Assembly: GCF_001956295.1 (NCBI RefSeq)
Contig: NZ_MRTD01000006.1
Location: 306,657-370,656, forward strand
Direction of reading: 5' to 3'
Source of the DNA: Paenibacillus sp. FSL A5-0031
Lineage (GTDB): Bacteria > Bacillota > Bacilli > Paenibacillales > Paenibacillaceae
Length of the DNA stretch: 64,000 nt
Below the pieces are notes generated by a model, which had not been told where the DNA came from, ran no database searches, and saw only the letters and a program-made list of their open reading frames with translations. Below, piece after piece: positions 27,390 to 36,698 of the stretch (its first letter is position 1; every line of letters begins with the position of its first letter). The position numbers and the translations under genes are program-made.

Positions 27390-29282
27390 CTACTTAATCA
27401 TCGCTTCTTGACCAGCTTTAGTCTTTAAAGTGAAAGGACGCGGCTTCGGTTTGCTGCTGCCTGCCTCAAGTGCATACAGAACAACGAGCAGCGTATGATG
27501 TTCGCGATCAACCTCTCCTGTAGCAAGGAATGCTGCAAGATCAAACGGCAGCTTCTCAATAACCGCATGTTTGTGAAGCTCCTTCTCGCCAAATCGCAGT
27601 GCTGCGAATTCAGGAGATACATCCTCTGGGCGATCCGCTAAGTGGCGCATCCAGCCGCTCCACAGCGACTTGTCCATCGTAAACTCCCACCAAATTTTGC
27701 GAGGCTTATAATTATGATTAAGGAAATAATCGTATTTCATTAGCCCCAGCACGACGTCCTTATCAAGGCGTTCCCCTGCAATTGCGAGTATCTCTTCTTG
27801 AGATGCGGAAACTCTCTTCGTATCCTCTTGCAGTGCTGGCACAAGCTCGCTGTTCTTCTCCACTGAGATAGGCAGCGATCCAAGAAACGCCGAGAGCCGC
27901 GAGAACAGATCCTCCAGCTGATGGCCGATCTTTTGCCAGCCGCTTCGTTCCCAGAAATCGCCGAACGCCTGGAAGAAGTCGAATGGCGATGGAAACACAC
28001 GATCAACCAAATAAAGCAGCGTATGATCCATTCGGTGCGCATTCCAATATTTCTCCAATACATCCTCTACCCGCTTAATCCGTACGATATCGCCAAATGG
28101 CATCAAATCATTGCCCAGCATTTCATAAGGCGATCTGTCCATATAAATATAGCCCCATTTATCTGCTTCACGGCGCAGACCCGTACCGCGCAGCATTTTG
28201 AGAAAGCCTAGCTGCAGCTCCTCGGGACGCAGCTCGAATACATCATTAAACGTTCCGCGGAACGTATCATAGTTCTCAAGCGGCAGACCGGCAATCAAAT
28301 CAAGATGCTGATCGATTTTTTGAGAATTTTTCACTTTCATAACGGTACGCACCAGCTTCATCCAGTTTTGGCGACGCTGAACCGCTTCATTTGTTGGATC
28401 ATTCGTAGATTGTACGCCAATTTCAAAGCGGAATATGCCTGGAGGGGCATTTTCAGCTAAATAATCAAGCACCTCAGGTCTCATGATATCTGCTGTTATT
28501 TCAAATTGAAAAACACAGCCCTGGTGGTTTTTAATCAAAAACTCAAAAATTTCAAGCGCGTAATCCCGTTTAATATTAAATGTTCGATCGACGAATTTAA
28601 TAAGCTTGGCACCTTTTTCGATCAAATACAAAATATCTGCTTTCGTCCGCTCCATATCATAATAACGAACGCCAACCTCGATACTGGATAGGCAAAACTG
28701 GCAGCTGAACGGGCAGCCTCGGCTTGTCTCAAAATAAACGACACGGCTTCCCAAATGAGGAATATCCTCATCAAAGCGATGCGGGGATGGCAGCTCATTC
28801 AGATTCAGCTTGGGACGCGGCGGATTAATCAGCACCTCGACGCGATCCTCGCGCTGCTTCCGATACGTAATTCCGAATACCATATGGTATTTGCCATCGC
28901 CTTCAATCTCAGTAAGCAAATGATGGAAGGTCTCTTCGCCTTCGCCTACCACGATAAAATCAACCTCTTGCACACGCTCCATCCAATAGTCCATATCATA
29001 GCTGACCTCAGGACCGCCTAAAATAATTTTGATTTCAGGCATGATTTTGCGCAGCATATTAATAACCGTAATCGTTTCTTCGATGTTCCAAATGTAGCAG
29101 GAGAATCCGACTACATCAGGTTTTCTCGAAAAAATATCGGACACGATGTTCATCACTGGATCTTTGATGGTGTACTCTGCAATTTCAATATCGAATCGAT
29201 CGCCGCTAAACGCCTTCAAACAGCGCAGCGCCAGTGATGTGTGTATAAACTTGGCATTTAATGTGGACAGTACCACTTTCAT
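27390..29282 (-). CDS. B12-binding domain radical SAM protein (DUF4080 type)
   Basis: 630-aa protein with an N-terminal cobalamin-binding Rossmann domain (MKVVLSTLNAKFIHTSLALR to about 140), a radical SAM domain with SRGCPFSCQFCLSSIEVG (CxxxCxxC), and a C-terminal region of the DUF4080 type. Relatives are very common in Paenibacillus and Bacillus but unassigned; many B12-radical SAM enzymes methylate inactivated carbons or remodel cofactors. The start at 29282 has GAGAGG about 9 nt away; the frame is open 14 codons further without a ribosome site. Substrate unknown. Confidence 0.88.
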   Translation of the reverse strand: MKVVLSTLNAKFIHTSLALRCLKAFSGDRFDIEIAEYTIKDPVMNIVSDIFSRKPDVVGFSCYIWNIEETITVINMLRKIMPEIKIILGGPEVSYDMDYWMERVQEVDFIVVGEGEETFHHLLTEIEGDGKYHMVFGITYRKQREDRVEVLINPPRPKLNLNELPSPHRFDEDIPHLGSRVVYFETSRGCPFSCQFCLSSIEVGVRYYDMERTKADILYLIEKGAKLIKFVDRTFNIKRDYALEIFEFLIKNHQGCVFQFEITADIMRPEVLDYLAENAPPGIFRFEIGVQSTNDPTNEAVQRRQNWMKLVRTVMKVKNSQKIDQHLDLIAGLPLENYDTFRGTFNDVFELRPEELQLGFLKMLRGTGLRREADKWGYIYMDRSPYEMLGNDLMPFGDIVRIKRVEDVLEKYWNAHRMDHTLLYLVDRVFPSPFDFFQAFGDFWERSGWQKIGHQLEDLFSRLSAFLGSLPISVEKNSELVPALQEDTKRVSASQEEILAIAGERLDKDVVLGLMKYDYFLNHNYKPRKIWWEFTMDKSLWSGWMRHLADRPEDVSPEFAALRFGEKELHKHAVIEKLPFDLAAFLATGEVDREHHTLLVVLYALEAGSSKPKPRPFTLKTKAGQEAMIK

Positions 29283-29393
29283 AAGTAATAACCTCTCTAA
29301 CTTAAGCATTTGCCTATAAAGCACGCTTGCGAAAGCCTTCAGCGCTTATAGCAAGATGCCTTCTATTGTACAGAAAAAAATCAAAAAAAAGAA

Positions 29394-29432
29394 GAGGCAT
29401 CCCTTGCCGCAGATCGCAGCAGCAGATGCCTC
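29394..29432 (-). terminator. terminator of the secreted protease gene
   Basis: GAGGCATC...GATGCCTC followed on the minus strand by TTCTTTTTTTT. Confidence 0.85.
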
Positions 29433-29439
29433 CATTTTT

Positions 29440-30990
29440 TTACACTCTTACTTTAATATAAAGCTCATTTTTGAGCTGCATATCGATGATTGGATAGCGA
29501 ACACGCCATTTGTCGCCGCCAAGTGCTGTAACCTCGCCCGATTCAAAGCCGCGCGGCTCGAAACCATAATCGCGCTCGAAGGAAATGAGCACTTGAATTT
29601 TCTCATCCGGCAGCATCTTATGGAACTCATTCCCTAGATTAATTGCCCAAAGCCTGAGCTCCTGAGACATCGATGCTCCGTATAACATATAAAACCTAGG
29701 ATCAATATCTGCTGTCAGCACGAGCCAGCCAGCGGAATCACGTTTGGCTTCCCACTTCGTAAACTTAGCCTCGCCTTCAGTAGTAGATACAGAAGAGAAT
29801 TGATCTTTCAGCACCTTCTCGATATCAGCCAAAGGAGCGCCAACGAGCGTATCCGGCAAGCTTGAAGGTAAAAACTTGGCGTTCTTTATTTTCTCCTCTG
29901 TCACTTCGCTATTCAAACTAGCAGCATGAATAACGGATACAGCAAAATTCAAATCCGCGCTCGTCCCAGAGTATCCAAGCGTGGTGATGCCAATAAGGTC
30001 TCCGAACTCATTAAACAATGCCCCGCCTGAGCTGCCGTGATCGATCGGAGCACTTGTCTGAATGTATCGGATACCGTCTTCATAGGTGATGTTGCTAATC
30101 AGACCGTCAGAAACTGTATTTTGCAGCCCAAGCGGACTTCCAATGGCAACGACTTTGCCGCCTTTATACGAGTTTAATCCGTAACCTAGAACGACCGGCG
30201 GAATGTCTATTGATTTTTCTGTTTTAACAATAGCTAGATCTGCTGCCTTATCATAATGAACTACGCCTGTAATCTTCAGCTCGTCACCATAAACATCCAG
30301 CATAGTAGCGGAGGCTGCATCTCCGATAACATGATAATTAGTAAGAATCAGGTTATCTCCAATAACAACGCCGCTGCCTTGAGCGCGATTGGTCATAATA
30401 AGAACAACGCTCTCATCATATTTATCTACGATTTCTTTAGGAGTAAGTCTAGGAATGTTTTTCTGCTGCTCAAGCCACTCGTTGTATTCTGCTTGCTCGG
30501 CAGCCTCTTGCGATGTGATTCGAACCGCGTTAGCCGCTTTATCCCATTTCACATTTGCGTTAAGAGCTTCCGAGATGAACCGAACGGGTACAAACGTAAC
30601 GCCTTTGCGAACGACAGCAGGTGAATCGAGCTTCACTGTTTTACCGTTAATGACCGCTTGCTTCATGCCTACTTTAAGAGAAATAGAACGATTGCCTTTA
30701 CGTCCAATAATCGTCTCCGTCTTGCCTTCCCAAGTTACTGTAGCGCCCAGTGCTGTAAAAATATCGCGCATCGGAACAAATGTGACGCCTTTCTCTGCAT
30801 ACGCGCCGGCTGATAGAGATAATTTCTTGCCATCTACAATCACCTGCAGTTGTTGCGTCGATACGGCAACCGTCTTGCTTGCAGCGCTGGCTGCCGCTAC
30901 AGAATCTACGCTAAGTGTTGACAATGGGGCAAGCAATAACCCGGCAATGAGCATAGGACTTAGCATAGTCTTTAAAATTTTTGTTTTCAC
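29440..30990 (-). CDS. exported trypsin-like serine protease with copper-amine-oxidase-N repeats
   Basis: Exported serine protease. A signal peptide (KTKILKTMLSPMLIAGLLLA) is followed by two copper-amine-oxidase N-terminal-like repeats (GVTFVPMRDIFTALGA and GVTFVPVRFISEALNA), modules common in Paenibacillus envelope proteins. Next is an HtrA/S1C-like protease domain with His in LTNYHVIGDA, Asp in KAADLAIVK and Ser in DHGSSGGALFNEFG. The C-terminal ~140 residues are unassigned; no PDZ domain is evident. I chose the GTG at 30990 (VKTKILK) because GGAGG lies 10 nt before it, whereas the upstream ATG at 31026 has none. Confidence 0.87.
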   Translation of the reverse strand: MKTKILKTMLSPMLIAGLLLAPLSTLSVDSVAAASAASKTVAVSTQQLQVIVDGKKLSLSAGAYAEKGVTFVPMRDIFTALGATVTWEGKTETIIGRKGNRSISLKVGMKQAVINGKTVKLDSPAVVRKGVTFVPVRFISEALNANVKWDKAANAVRITSQEAAEQAEYNEWLEQQKNIPRLTPKEIVDKYDESVVLIMTNRAQGSGVVIGDNLILTNYHVIGDAASATMLDVYGDELKITGVVHYDKAADLAIVKTEKSIDIPPVVLGYGLNSYKGGKVVAIGSPLGLQNTVSDGLISNITYEDGIRYIQTSAPIDHGSSGGALFNEFGDLIGITTLGYSGTSADLNFAVSVIHAASLNSEVTEEKIKNAKFLPSSLPDTLVGAPLADIEKVLKDQFSSVSTTEGEAKFTKWEAKRDSAGWLVLTADIDPRFYMLYGASMSQELRLWAINLGNEFHKMLPDEKIQVLISFERDYGFEPRGFESGEVTALGGDKWRVRYPIIDMQLKNELYIKVRV

Positions 30991-31180
30991 GCGATCATTT
31001 CCTCCAAACTTTTCCTTTTTCACCATTTGGTAAATCTATCATTAATCCTACCACTCCTCTTAACTCTTTGTCTATTAGATCGAGATTCATAGAACGTTGT
31101 TAAACTGCTAAACAGAAGATTAGAACTGAAGCCCATACTCATGGTATAGTAGGAGCATTGAATCTAGGAGGTTTTTTGGC

Positions 31181-32107
31181 ATGCACAGGGGAAAAAAGCG
31201 CGGAGCTCCTCAATCACAAGCAGATAAGAGCAAGTCTTACCCGGTTAACGAACCGATGGAACTGCTTCCCTTTCTCATAAAAAATATTTCAGGTGCTGGA
31301 CGCAATGTAGTGAAATCCATATTAGCGAACGGACAAGTATCTGTAGGCGGAAAATCAACGACCGCTTACAACTATCCGCTTCAGCCCGGTCAAACCGTTA
31401 CGGTTGGCAGAGACCGGCCGCAGGATAAAATACCGCTGGAAGGGCTCGCGATCCTGTTTGAGGATGAGCATATTATCGTTATAAAGAAGGAATCGGGGCT
31501 TCTGTCCATATCTTCTGATTCCGCGCCAGAAAATGAAGTGACCGCCTATCGTCAGCTTATGGCGCATGTACGGGTCGAAAATACGAAAAACCGGATTTAC
31601 GTTGTGCATCGTCTGGATCGTGATACGTCAGGCGTCATGATGTTTGCAAAGAGCGAGGCGGTTCAGCAGCAGCTGCAAAACAGCTGGCAGGATTCGGTTC
31701 AAGAACGAAGCTATATCGCGCTTGTAGAAGGATTGGTTAAGAAGGAGCAAGGTACAATCAGTTCGTGGCTGAAGGAAAGCAAAACGCTCAAAATGTATTC
31801 CAGCTCCTATCCGAACGATGGTCTGCACGCCGTTACCCATTATAAGGTGCTTCGTTCCAATAAAAACTTCTCGCTACTCGAAGTGAATCTCGAGACAGGC
31901 CGAAAAAATCAAATTCGCGTTCATATGGAGGACATTGGCCATCCCGTTGTTGGCGACAAAAAATACGGCGCACGCACACGCATCATTGGCCGCCTTGGCT
32001 TGCATGCCCGCGTATTGTCCTTCACGCATCCGATAACCGGCAAGCTGGTCAAGTTTGAAACTGAAATTCCTAAGCTGTTTCTTAAGCCGTTTCATGTGAC
32101 GGAGTAA
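31181..32107 (+). CDS. RluA-family pseudouridine synthase
   Basis: rRNA/tRNA pseudouridine synthase of the RluA/RluD type (308 aa). An N-terminal S4-like segment (GRNVVKSILANGQVSV) precedes the catalytic domain with YVVHRLDRDTSGVMMFAK, where Asp in HRLDR is the nucleophile, and LETGRKNQIRVHM. The basic N-terminal extension before the S4 domain is likely disordered. CTAGGAGG precedes the ATG. Target position cannot be predicted from sequence. Confidence 0.92.
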   Translation: MHRGKKRGAPQSQADKSKSYPVNEPMELLPFLIKNISGAGRNVVKSILANGQVSVGGKSTTAYNYPLQPGQTVTVGRDRPQDKIPLEGLAILFEDEHIIVIKKESGLLSISSDSAPENEVTAYRQLMAHVRVENTKNRIYVVHRLDRDTSGVMMFAKSEAVQQQLQNSWQDSVQERSYIALVEGLVKKEQGTISSWLKESKTLKMYSSSYPNDGLHAVTHYKVLRSNKNFSLLEVNLETGRKNQIRVHMEDIGHPVVGDKKYGARTRIIGRLGLHARVLSFTHPITGKLVKFETEIPKLFLKPFHVTE

Positions 32108-32123
32108 ACAGCAGCAAACAAAC

Positions 32124-32208
32124 AAGCATCAATCGTTATACTGGAATGCCCACTGATTGTGAATCAGACGGCATTCCCTGGTATAAAGCGGCTGATGCTT
32201 TTTTTTGT
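32124..32208 (+). terminator. extended multi-stem terminator after the RluA-type gene
   Basis: Outer AAGCATCA/TGATGCTT, then GGAATGCC/GGCATTCC and inner CTGATT/AATCAG, ending in T8. Confidence 0.85.
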
Positions 32209-32255
32209 TATACTACTATGGATAATTAATCTATCTATGCAGGAGGAACAGTATA

Positions 32256-32591
32256 ATGCCACATTTATTATTCCGCGGAGTACCGTCCGAGCAGTTAAAG
32301 TCCGTTTCGGCACCGCTTGCTGCTGAGCTTGCCGCTATTTGCGAGTGCGGTACCGATAATTTTACAATGGCTTGTCTAAATGCGACCAGCGTTTTTGGCA
32401 CTGAGACAGATGATCAAGGGTTTGCATTTATCGAGGTCGGGTGGTTCGAGCGGGGACAGCAAGTAAGAAATCGTTTTGCACAGGCAGTTACCAAATACGT
32501 CAGCCAGATTGGCTTATCCGAAATTGAAATCGTGTTTCATGCTTATCGCGAGGACAGTTATTATATTAACGGTGAAGCCGTATCGGAATAA
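32256..32591 (+). CDS. DUF1904 family protein
   Basis: 111-aa soluble protein matching the DUF1904 pattern (N-terminal PHLLFRGVPSEQL with Pro after the initiator Met, then IEVGWFERGQQVRN). The fold of this family resembles the tautomerase/MIF superfamily, where an N-terminal proline is catalytic; whether this member is an enzyme is unknown. GCAGGAGGA precedes the ATG. Single gene. Confidence 0.82.
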   Translation: MPHLLFRGVPSEQLKSVSAPLAAELAAICECGTDNFTMACLNATSVFGTETDDQGFAFIEVGWFERGQQVRNRFAQAVTKYVSQIGLSEIEIVFHAYREDSYYINGEAVSE

Positions 32592-32698
32592 TTTCACTCC
32601 ATGTATCGTGTGATGGACGTTATTTTCCAGTTGTCGTTGGAATCTTCCCACTCCCGGAGTCCCAATCCAAATGGTTTTGAGACTCCTCCATCTTTCTA

Positions 32699-34666
32699 TT
32701 AAGCATGCTTGCTCCACGCCACATCATCGACATTTAACCAGCCCGCCCCTCCGGTAAAATAGATAGAAACGGTGTCCCCCATGTTCACGGATACAACAGG
32801 CAGCTTAACTTCTACATATTGCTCTTGTGCGTTAATCGCAAGATCTTCAATCTTTACTCCATTGATGGAAACCCCAATCATTCCACCAGCAGCGCTCGTA
32901 CTCACTTTAGCAGAAAGAATATAGTCACCGTCATCAGCAACCGAGAAGGTCTGGGAAACGACACGACCGTTGCCTGGGTCAACATACATTAAGTTGGAAC
33001 CGCTGTAAGGACGGTTTGAGCCGATCCCCGTGCCGGAAGTAAATGACCAATACTGCTGCCCTTCCTCAAAGCCGCCGTTCTGAAATGATTCATGAACCTT
33101 CAAAGCCACCATTGTTCCTGTACCGCTCACGACCGTATAATGTTTAAATCTTTTAATCTTATAGCCTGAATCCTCACCCGGAATAGAGTCGCTATTTTTG
33201 AAAATATAAGCCGCTTCCTCGTTTGGCTTCAGCTCTGGCTGCCCAAAATGGTATCTGCCGAATGCCCGAACAAACTGAAAGGGTTCACCTGGATTGATAT
33301 AGTCGACTGTGCTCATAAACTGCTTCGGATCCATTTTTTCATAAAACAATACATAAATATAAGGCATCATCACTTGATCTGTCACATAAATATTGCCTTC
33401 CGTTTCATCCGATGCGTACTGTACAGCTTCTCCAAAGGACTCATAGAAAAGCGGGCTTATTTGCTTCGCATAAGTAGTGAAATAGTTAGCACAGAAGAAA
33501 ACAAAGAAAATGGTGAACGCCGCTATAACGATAGGGAAAGAGTATTTAATCCGCTTGTGCAGCCACATAAGGCCTGCAACTGCCAAGTATACCGTCGGAT
33601 AAAAAATAATATTAATACGATTGATATTCACATCTGTAATCAATGTCATTAGAATTGCCGTTCCGAACCAGATAGCAATGACTGCTGTCTCTATGCGGAA
33701 ATTATTAATCAGTTTCATAACACCATATAAGATGCCAATCCCGATCAGCGGTAATGCTAACGGATACATATACCCAAATTTAGGCATGGCATTCCACAGC
33801 AAACCATCATTTTGAGTCAAATACATTTGCAAAAATGATTTGAAATTTTCCGCAAACGTTGAGAAAAAATGACCGCCAAATGCGGTAGAGATTTGCTCTA
33901 CACGAGGAACAGTTAGCTTAGGAATAGAAAACAGAAATTGTATGGTCGCCATGCCATATCGATTAATAAGAAGAAACAGACCGATAGGTGCTGCTAATAT
34001 AATGAGAACCGCGCAATTCCAAAGCAGAACTCGAAGCTTGAATGTCTTTTTTACAACGAGCAGAGCCAAAACGCCCACTCCAAAAACAGGTACAAAAAAA
34101 TAAGCCGTTCCATAAGCATAAAGCGAAGCGGCTAGTGTTAATGTAAAGCCAATTAGCCATTTCGGCTGCTGCAGCGCTTTGAAAAAAAAGAACACTGCGA
34201 TCAGCACTAGAGTAGGAAAAATATTCGACTCCAGCGCCCATCGTGACATCATAATATGCCAAGGGCATATGACGATAAAAAAAGCTGCAGCCGCAGCTGC
34301 ATGCTTTCTTTTAACTAGCTGATTTGCAATCCGATAGAATAGCACCATGCTCAGTAGGCCAAATATGATGCTAACCATCCGAACTGACAGTTCATTTAAA
34401 CCGAATAAATAGATAAAAGGCATAGACAGGTAAGCATAAAGCGCATTCTGACCGCTTCCCCATGCAATAAGATGAACCGGCAGCGATATGCCATTGCGAT
34501 CAATGCCATAATGCAGAATAGAATAAGCCTCATAGCCGATCGATGCCTCATCCTGATTCAAGCCGCCTGGTATGGCGCCCGCATATACTACTCTCACCGC
34601 AGCCCCGACGAGAAACAGAAGCAGCAATAATGGGTTCTTTTTTACCCAATCTATAAAACTAGTCAT
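32699..34666 (-). CDS. GT39-type membrane glycosyltransferase with C-terminal beta-sandwich domain
   Basis: 655-aa polytopic protein of the PMT/ArnT/GT39 clan, which uses polyprenyl-phosphate sugars. The first external loop has GGLNQDEASIGYEA with the catalytic acidic pair. About ten to eleven membrane helices run to about residue 395, followed by a soluble region and, from about 530, a carbohydrate-binding-like beta domain (NGGFEEGQQYW, YILSAKV, VSIYFTGGAGWLNVDDV). That appended domain is unusual for the clan. It overlaps the upstream transporter gene by 8 nt, so translation is coupled. Substrate unknown. Confidence 0.85.
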   Translation of the reverse strand: MTSFIDWVKKNPLLLLLFLVGAAVRVVYAGAIPGGLNQDEASIGYEAYSILHYGIDRNGISLPVHLIAWGSGQNALYAYLSMPFIYLFGLNELSVRMVSIIFGLLSMVLFYRIANQLVKRKHAAAAAAFFIVICPWHIMMSRWALESNIFPTLVLIAVFFFFKALQQPKWLIGFTLTLAASLYAYGTAYFFVPVFGVGVLALLVVKKTFKLRVLLWNCAVLIILAAPIGLFLLINRYGMATIQFLFSIPKLTVPRVEQISTAFGGHFFSTFAENFKSFLQMYLTQNDGLLWNAMPKFGYMYPLALPLIGIGILYGVMKLINNFRIETAVIAIWFGTAILMTLITDVNINRINIIFYPTVYLAVAGLMWLHKRIKYSFPIVIAAFTIFFVFFCANYFTTYAKQISPLFYESFGEAVQYASDETEGNIYVTDQVMMPYIYVLFYEKMDPKQFMSTVDYINPGEPFQFVRAFGRYHFGQPELKPNEEAAYIFKNSDSIPGEDSGYKIKRFKHYTVVSGTGTMVALKVHESFQNGGFEEGQQYWSFTSGTGIGSNRPYSGSNLMYVDPGNGRVVSQTFSVADDGDYILSAKVSTSAAGGMIGVSINGVKIEDLAINAQEQYVEVKLPVVSVNMGDTVSIYFTGGAGWLNVDDVAWSKHA

Positions 34667-35963
34667 TACTATGGGTCACCGCTCCGCTTTTTGTAATCGT
34701 ATTCGTAGGACGAATAGGGTATAAATAGAAAAATAGAAGAGCTACAAGCAAAGCTATGAATGGGATGAAGCTGAGCATTGAACGAATGCCCCACACTGCC
34801 GCTTCCGCTTGAACCGCGTCCTTCACATAGCCGGTAGCCTCCAGCACAACACCCAGAACAACAGCCTGCAGTGAAATTCCCCATTTGACGATAAAGCCGT
34901 TCATCCCAAAGTACATGCCCTCTCTGCGTACGTTTGTCTGCTTCTCATCCTCATCAATAATCTCGGACAACAGAACATCCAGCAAAACGAGCAATCCAGC
35001 TAAACCGATGCCGATCACGACCGCCGCCATGGCCGCAGTTGCAACGCTGGATACGAATAAAAATGGAATCGTTGCTAATGCATAAATACTAACGGCAATC
35101 ATAACGGTCATGCGCGGTCCCCATCTTTGCAGCAATTTCCCCCATATGTAGACGCACGGAATGGCAGCAACAAAAATAGCGCCCAGCAAAATCGTATTGC
35201 TGCTATCTTCAGCTCCGAGCACGTATTTGGTGAAGAAAGGGATAGCCGCGGGCAGCATGGCAAAGGTAAACTGGACGAAAAAGCTGCCGATAACGAATAA
35301 AACAAACGCCTTATTCGAAAATGTGAATTTCAAGGATTGAACGAATCCGACCTCTTCACGCGAAACTACTATTTTCTCCTTGCTCGCCGATACCATAACA
35401 ATAAAGAAAATAAGCGCGATTCCGGCAAAAATCGCTCCCATCGGCCCCCAGCCCATATTCGCATAAACGAGGGGAGGAAGAGCCACACCAATAATCATCC
35501 CCAAGATGCCGAACATTTGACGCCATGAAGACACCGTAGCCCGTTCTTTCATAGTTGTAAACATTTCAGGGAAAAGTGCAGAATAGTTCAATACAACCAT
35601 AACGAACATAATGTCATAGAGCAGCACGATCGTTAAGAAGTACCAGAACAGCGCTGATCCGGTGCCAACTGGAAACCAAATCGCAGTAAACAAGGCCACC
35701 AGCGGCACCATGCCAAACAGCATGTACGGAATGCGCCTGCCAAAACGGGAGCTCGTACGGTCGGAAATGTGTCCGAACAACGGGTTTAGCACCGCATTGA
35801 CGATGCCGTGAATCACCATCGCTAGACTGATTAAAGTCGGTTTTACACCAAGCACATCCACATAATAAAAAACGATGTAGGATGCGAAGGCCTGTGCAAT
35901 TAAGTTGACTGATAAATTTCCCGAGCTGTAAGCTAATTTCGATTTGAAGCTTGCCATAGCCAT
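34659..35963 (-). CDS. MFS transporter, GPH (glycoside-pentoside-hexuronide:cation symporter) type
   Basis: 434-aa 12-helix transporter. The GPH/MelB-type loop NPLFGHISDRTSSRFGRRIPY lies between helices 2 and 3, and NYSALFPEM fits the family. Members take up sugars with Na+ or H+; relatives fold as lipid transporters too. Overlap with the GT39-type gene suggests that both act on the same sugar or lipid-linked sugar. GGGGGC before the ATG is the only candidate ribosome site. Confidence 0.85.
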   Translation of the reverse strand: MAMASFKSKLAYSSGNLSVNLIAQAFASYIVFYYVDVLGVKPTLISLAMVIHGIVNAVLNPLFGHISDRTSSRFGRRIPYMLFGMVPLVALFTAIWFPVGTGSALFWYFLTIVLLYDIMFVMVVLNYSALFPEMFTTMKERATVSSWRQMFGILGMIIGVALPPLVYANMGWGPMGAIFAGIALIFFIVMVSASKEKIVVSREEVGFVQSLKFTFSNKAFVLFVIGSFFVQFTFAMLPAAIPFFTKYVLGAEDSSNTILLGAIFVAAIPCVYIWGKLLQRWGPRMTVMIAVSIYALATIPFLFVSSVATAAMAAVVIGIGLAGLLVLLDVLLSEIIDEDEKQTNVRREGMYFGMNGFIVKWGISLQAVVLGVVLEATGYVKDAVQAEAAVWGIRSMLSFIPFIALLVALLFFYLYPIRPTNTITKSGAVTHSND

Positions 35964-36068
35964 AAATAAAACGCCCCCGGTTACGATGAAAGTCTATTAT
36001 AAATTACATATAACTCTCTCATCTTACCGCACAAACCCTTATTATTCCATAATTAACTTATTGAACAA

Positions 36069-36629
36069 TTACTTCATTTTCACCATTCGGATATAAGGAC
36101 TTCCGCTCACTAAAATCGTACCATCCTCAGTAAAACCAAGCTTTTTGTAAATCGCATAAGCTCTCGTATTTTCTGGCTCTACAATCAGCGACAGCCTGCT
36201 GCATCCAGCCTCTTTGCCCTTCTGTTCAAAAGCGCTAATTAGCGCCTTAGCTATGCCCTGCCCCTGATAACGTTCGGCAACTGCGATGGAATCCAAGTAA
36301 AAGTCGCCTTCTTGTGCCTCAACAGCAATCGTTTCATCCGCACGCACACCTTTATCTCGCCCAGGACGTGTAACAAATGGCACATCCAGCTCTGCAGCTC
36401 CATCGCCTGAATAGCTAAGAAGCATTCCTGCAATACCATCTTCTCTCCTATCGACAAGAACATGCTTATAGCTAATCCGATTGTCCTCGCGAACATAAAA
36501 ATCGCCAAGGATGCGCTCTACTTCAGCATCATCCTCAGTTCCTGCCAATGTGTAGGCAATATGGCCGATCGCAGATAGCAGCAGCGGCATTACTTCTTTT
36601 AAGTCTTCTTTCACAGCTTGTTCAATCAT
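36069..36629 (-). CDS. GNAT-family N-acetyltransferase
   Basis: GNAT domain protein (about 186 aa). Acetyl-CoA loop YQGQGIAKALISAFEQ, then LSLIVEPENTRAYAIYKKLGF, the classical C-terminal signature. Start at 36629 (MIEQAVKED) with GAGGG 9 nt upstream. Diverges from the helicase gene. Substrate unknown. Confidence 0.85.
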   Translation of the reverse strand: MIEQAVKEDLKEVMPLLLSAIGHIAYTLAGTEDDAEVERILGDFYVREDNRISYKHVLVDRREDGIAGMLLSYSGDGAAELDVPFVTRPGRDKGVRADETIAVEAQEGDFYLDSIAVAERYQGQGIAKALISAFEQKGKEAGCSRLSLIVEPENTRAYAIYKKLGFTEDGTILVSGSPYIRMVKMK

Positions 36630-36698
36630 GATGTCATCCCTCATTCTTTTAATGTTCTGTTATAATAAGTGAATATTATTCTTAAAGGTGATGAAGTA

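Noticed and set aside
30389..31033. 214-aa plus-strand frame opposite the secreted protease
   Set aside because: Antisense shadow; Ser/Thr-rich by codon complement of the signal and repeat region.
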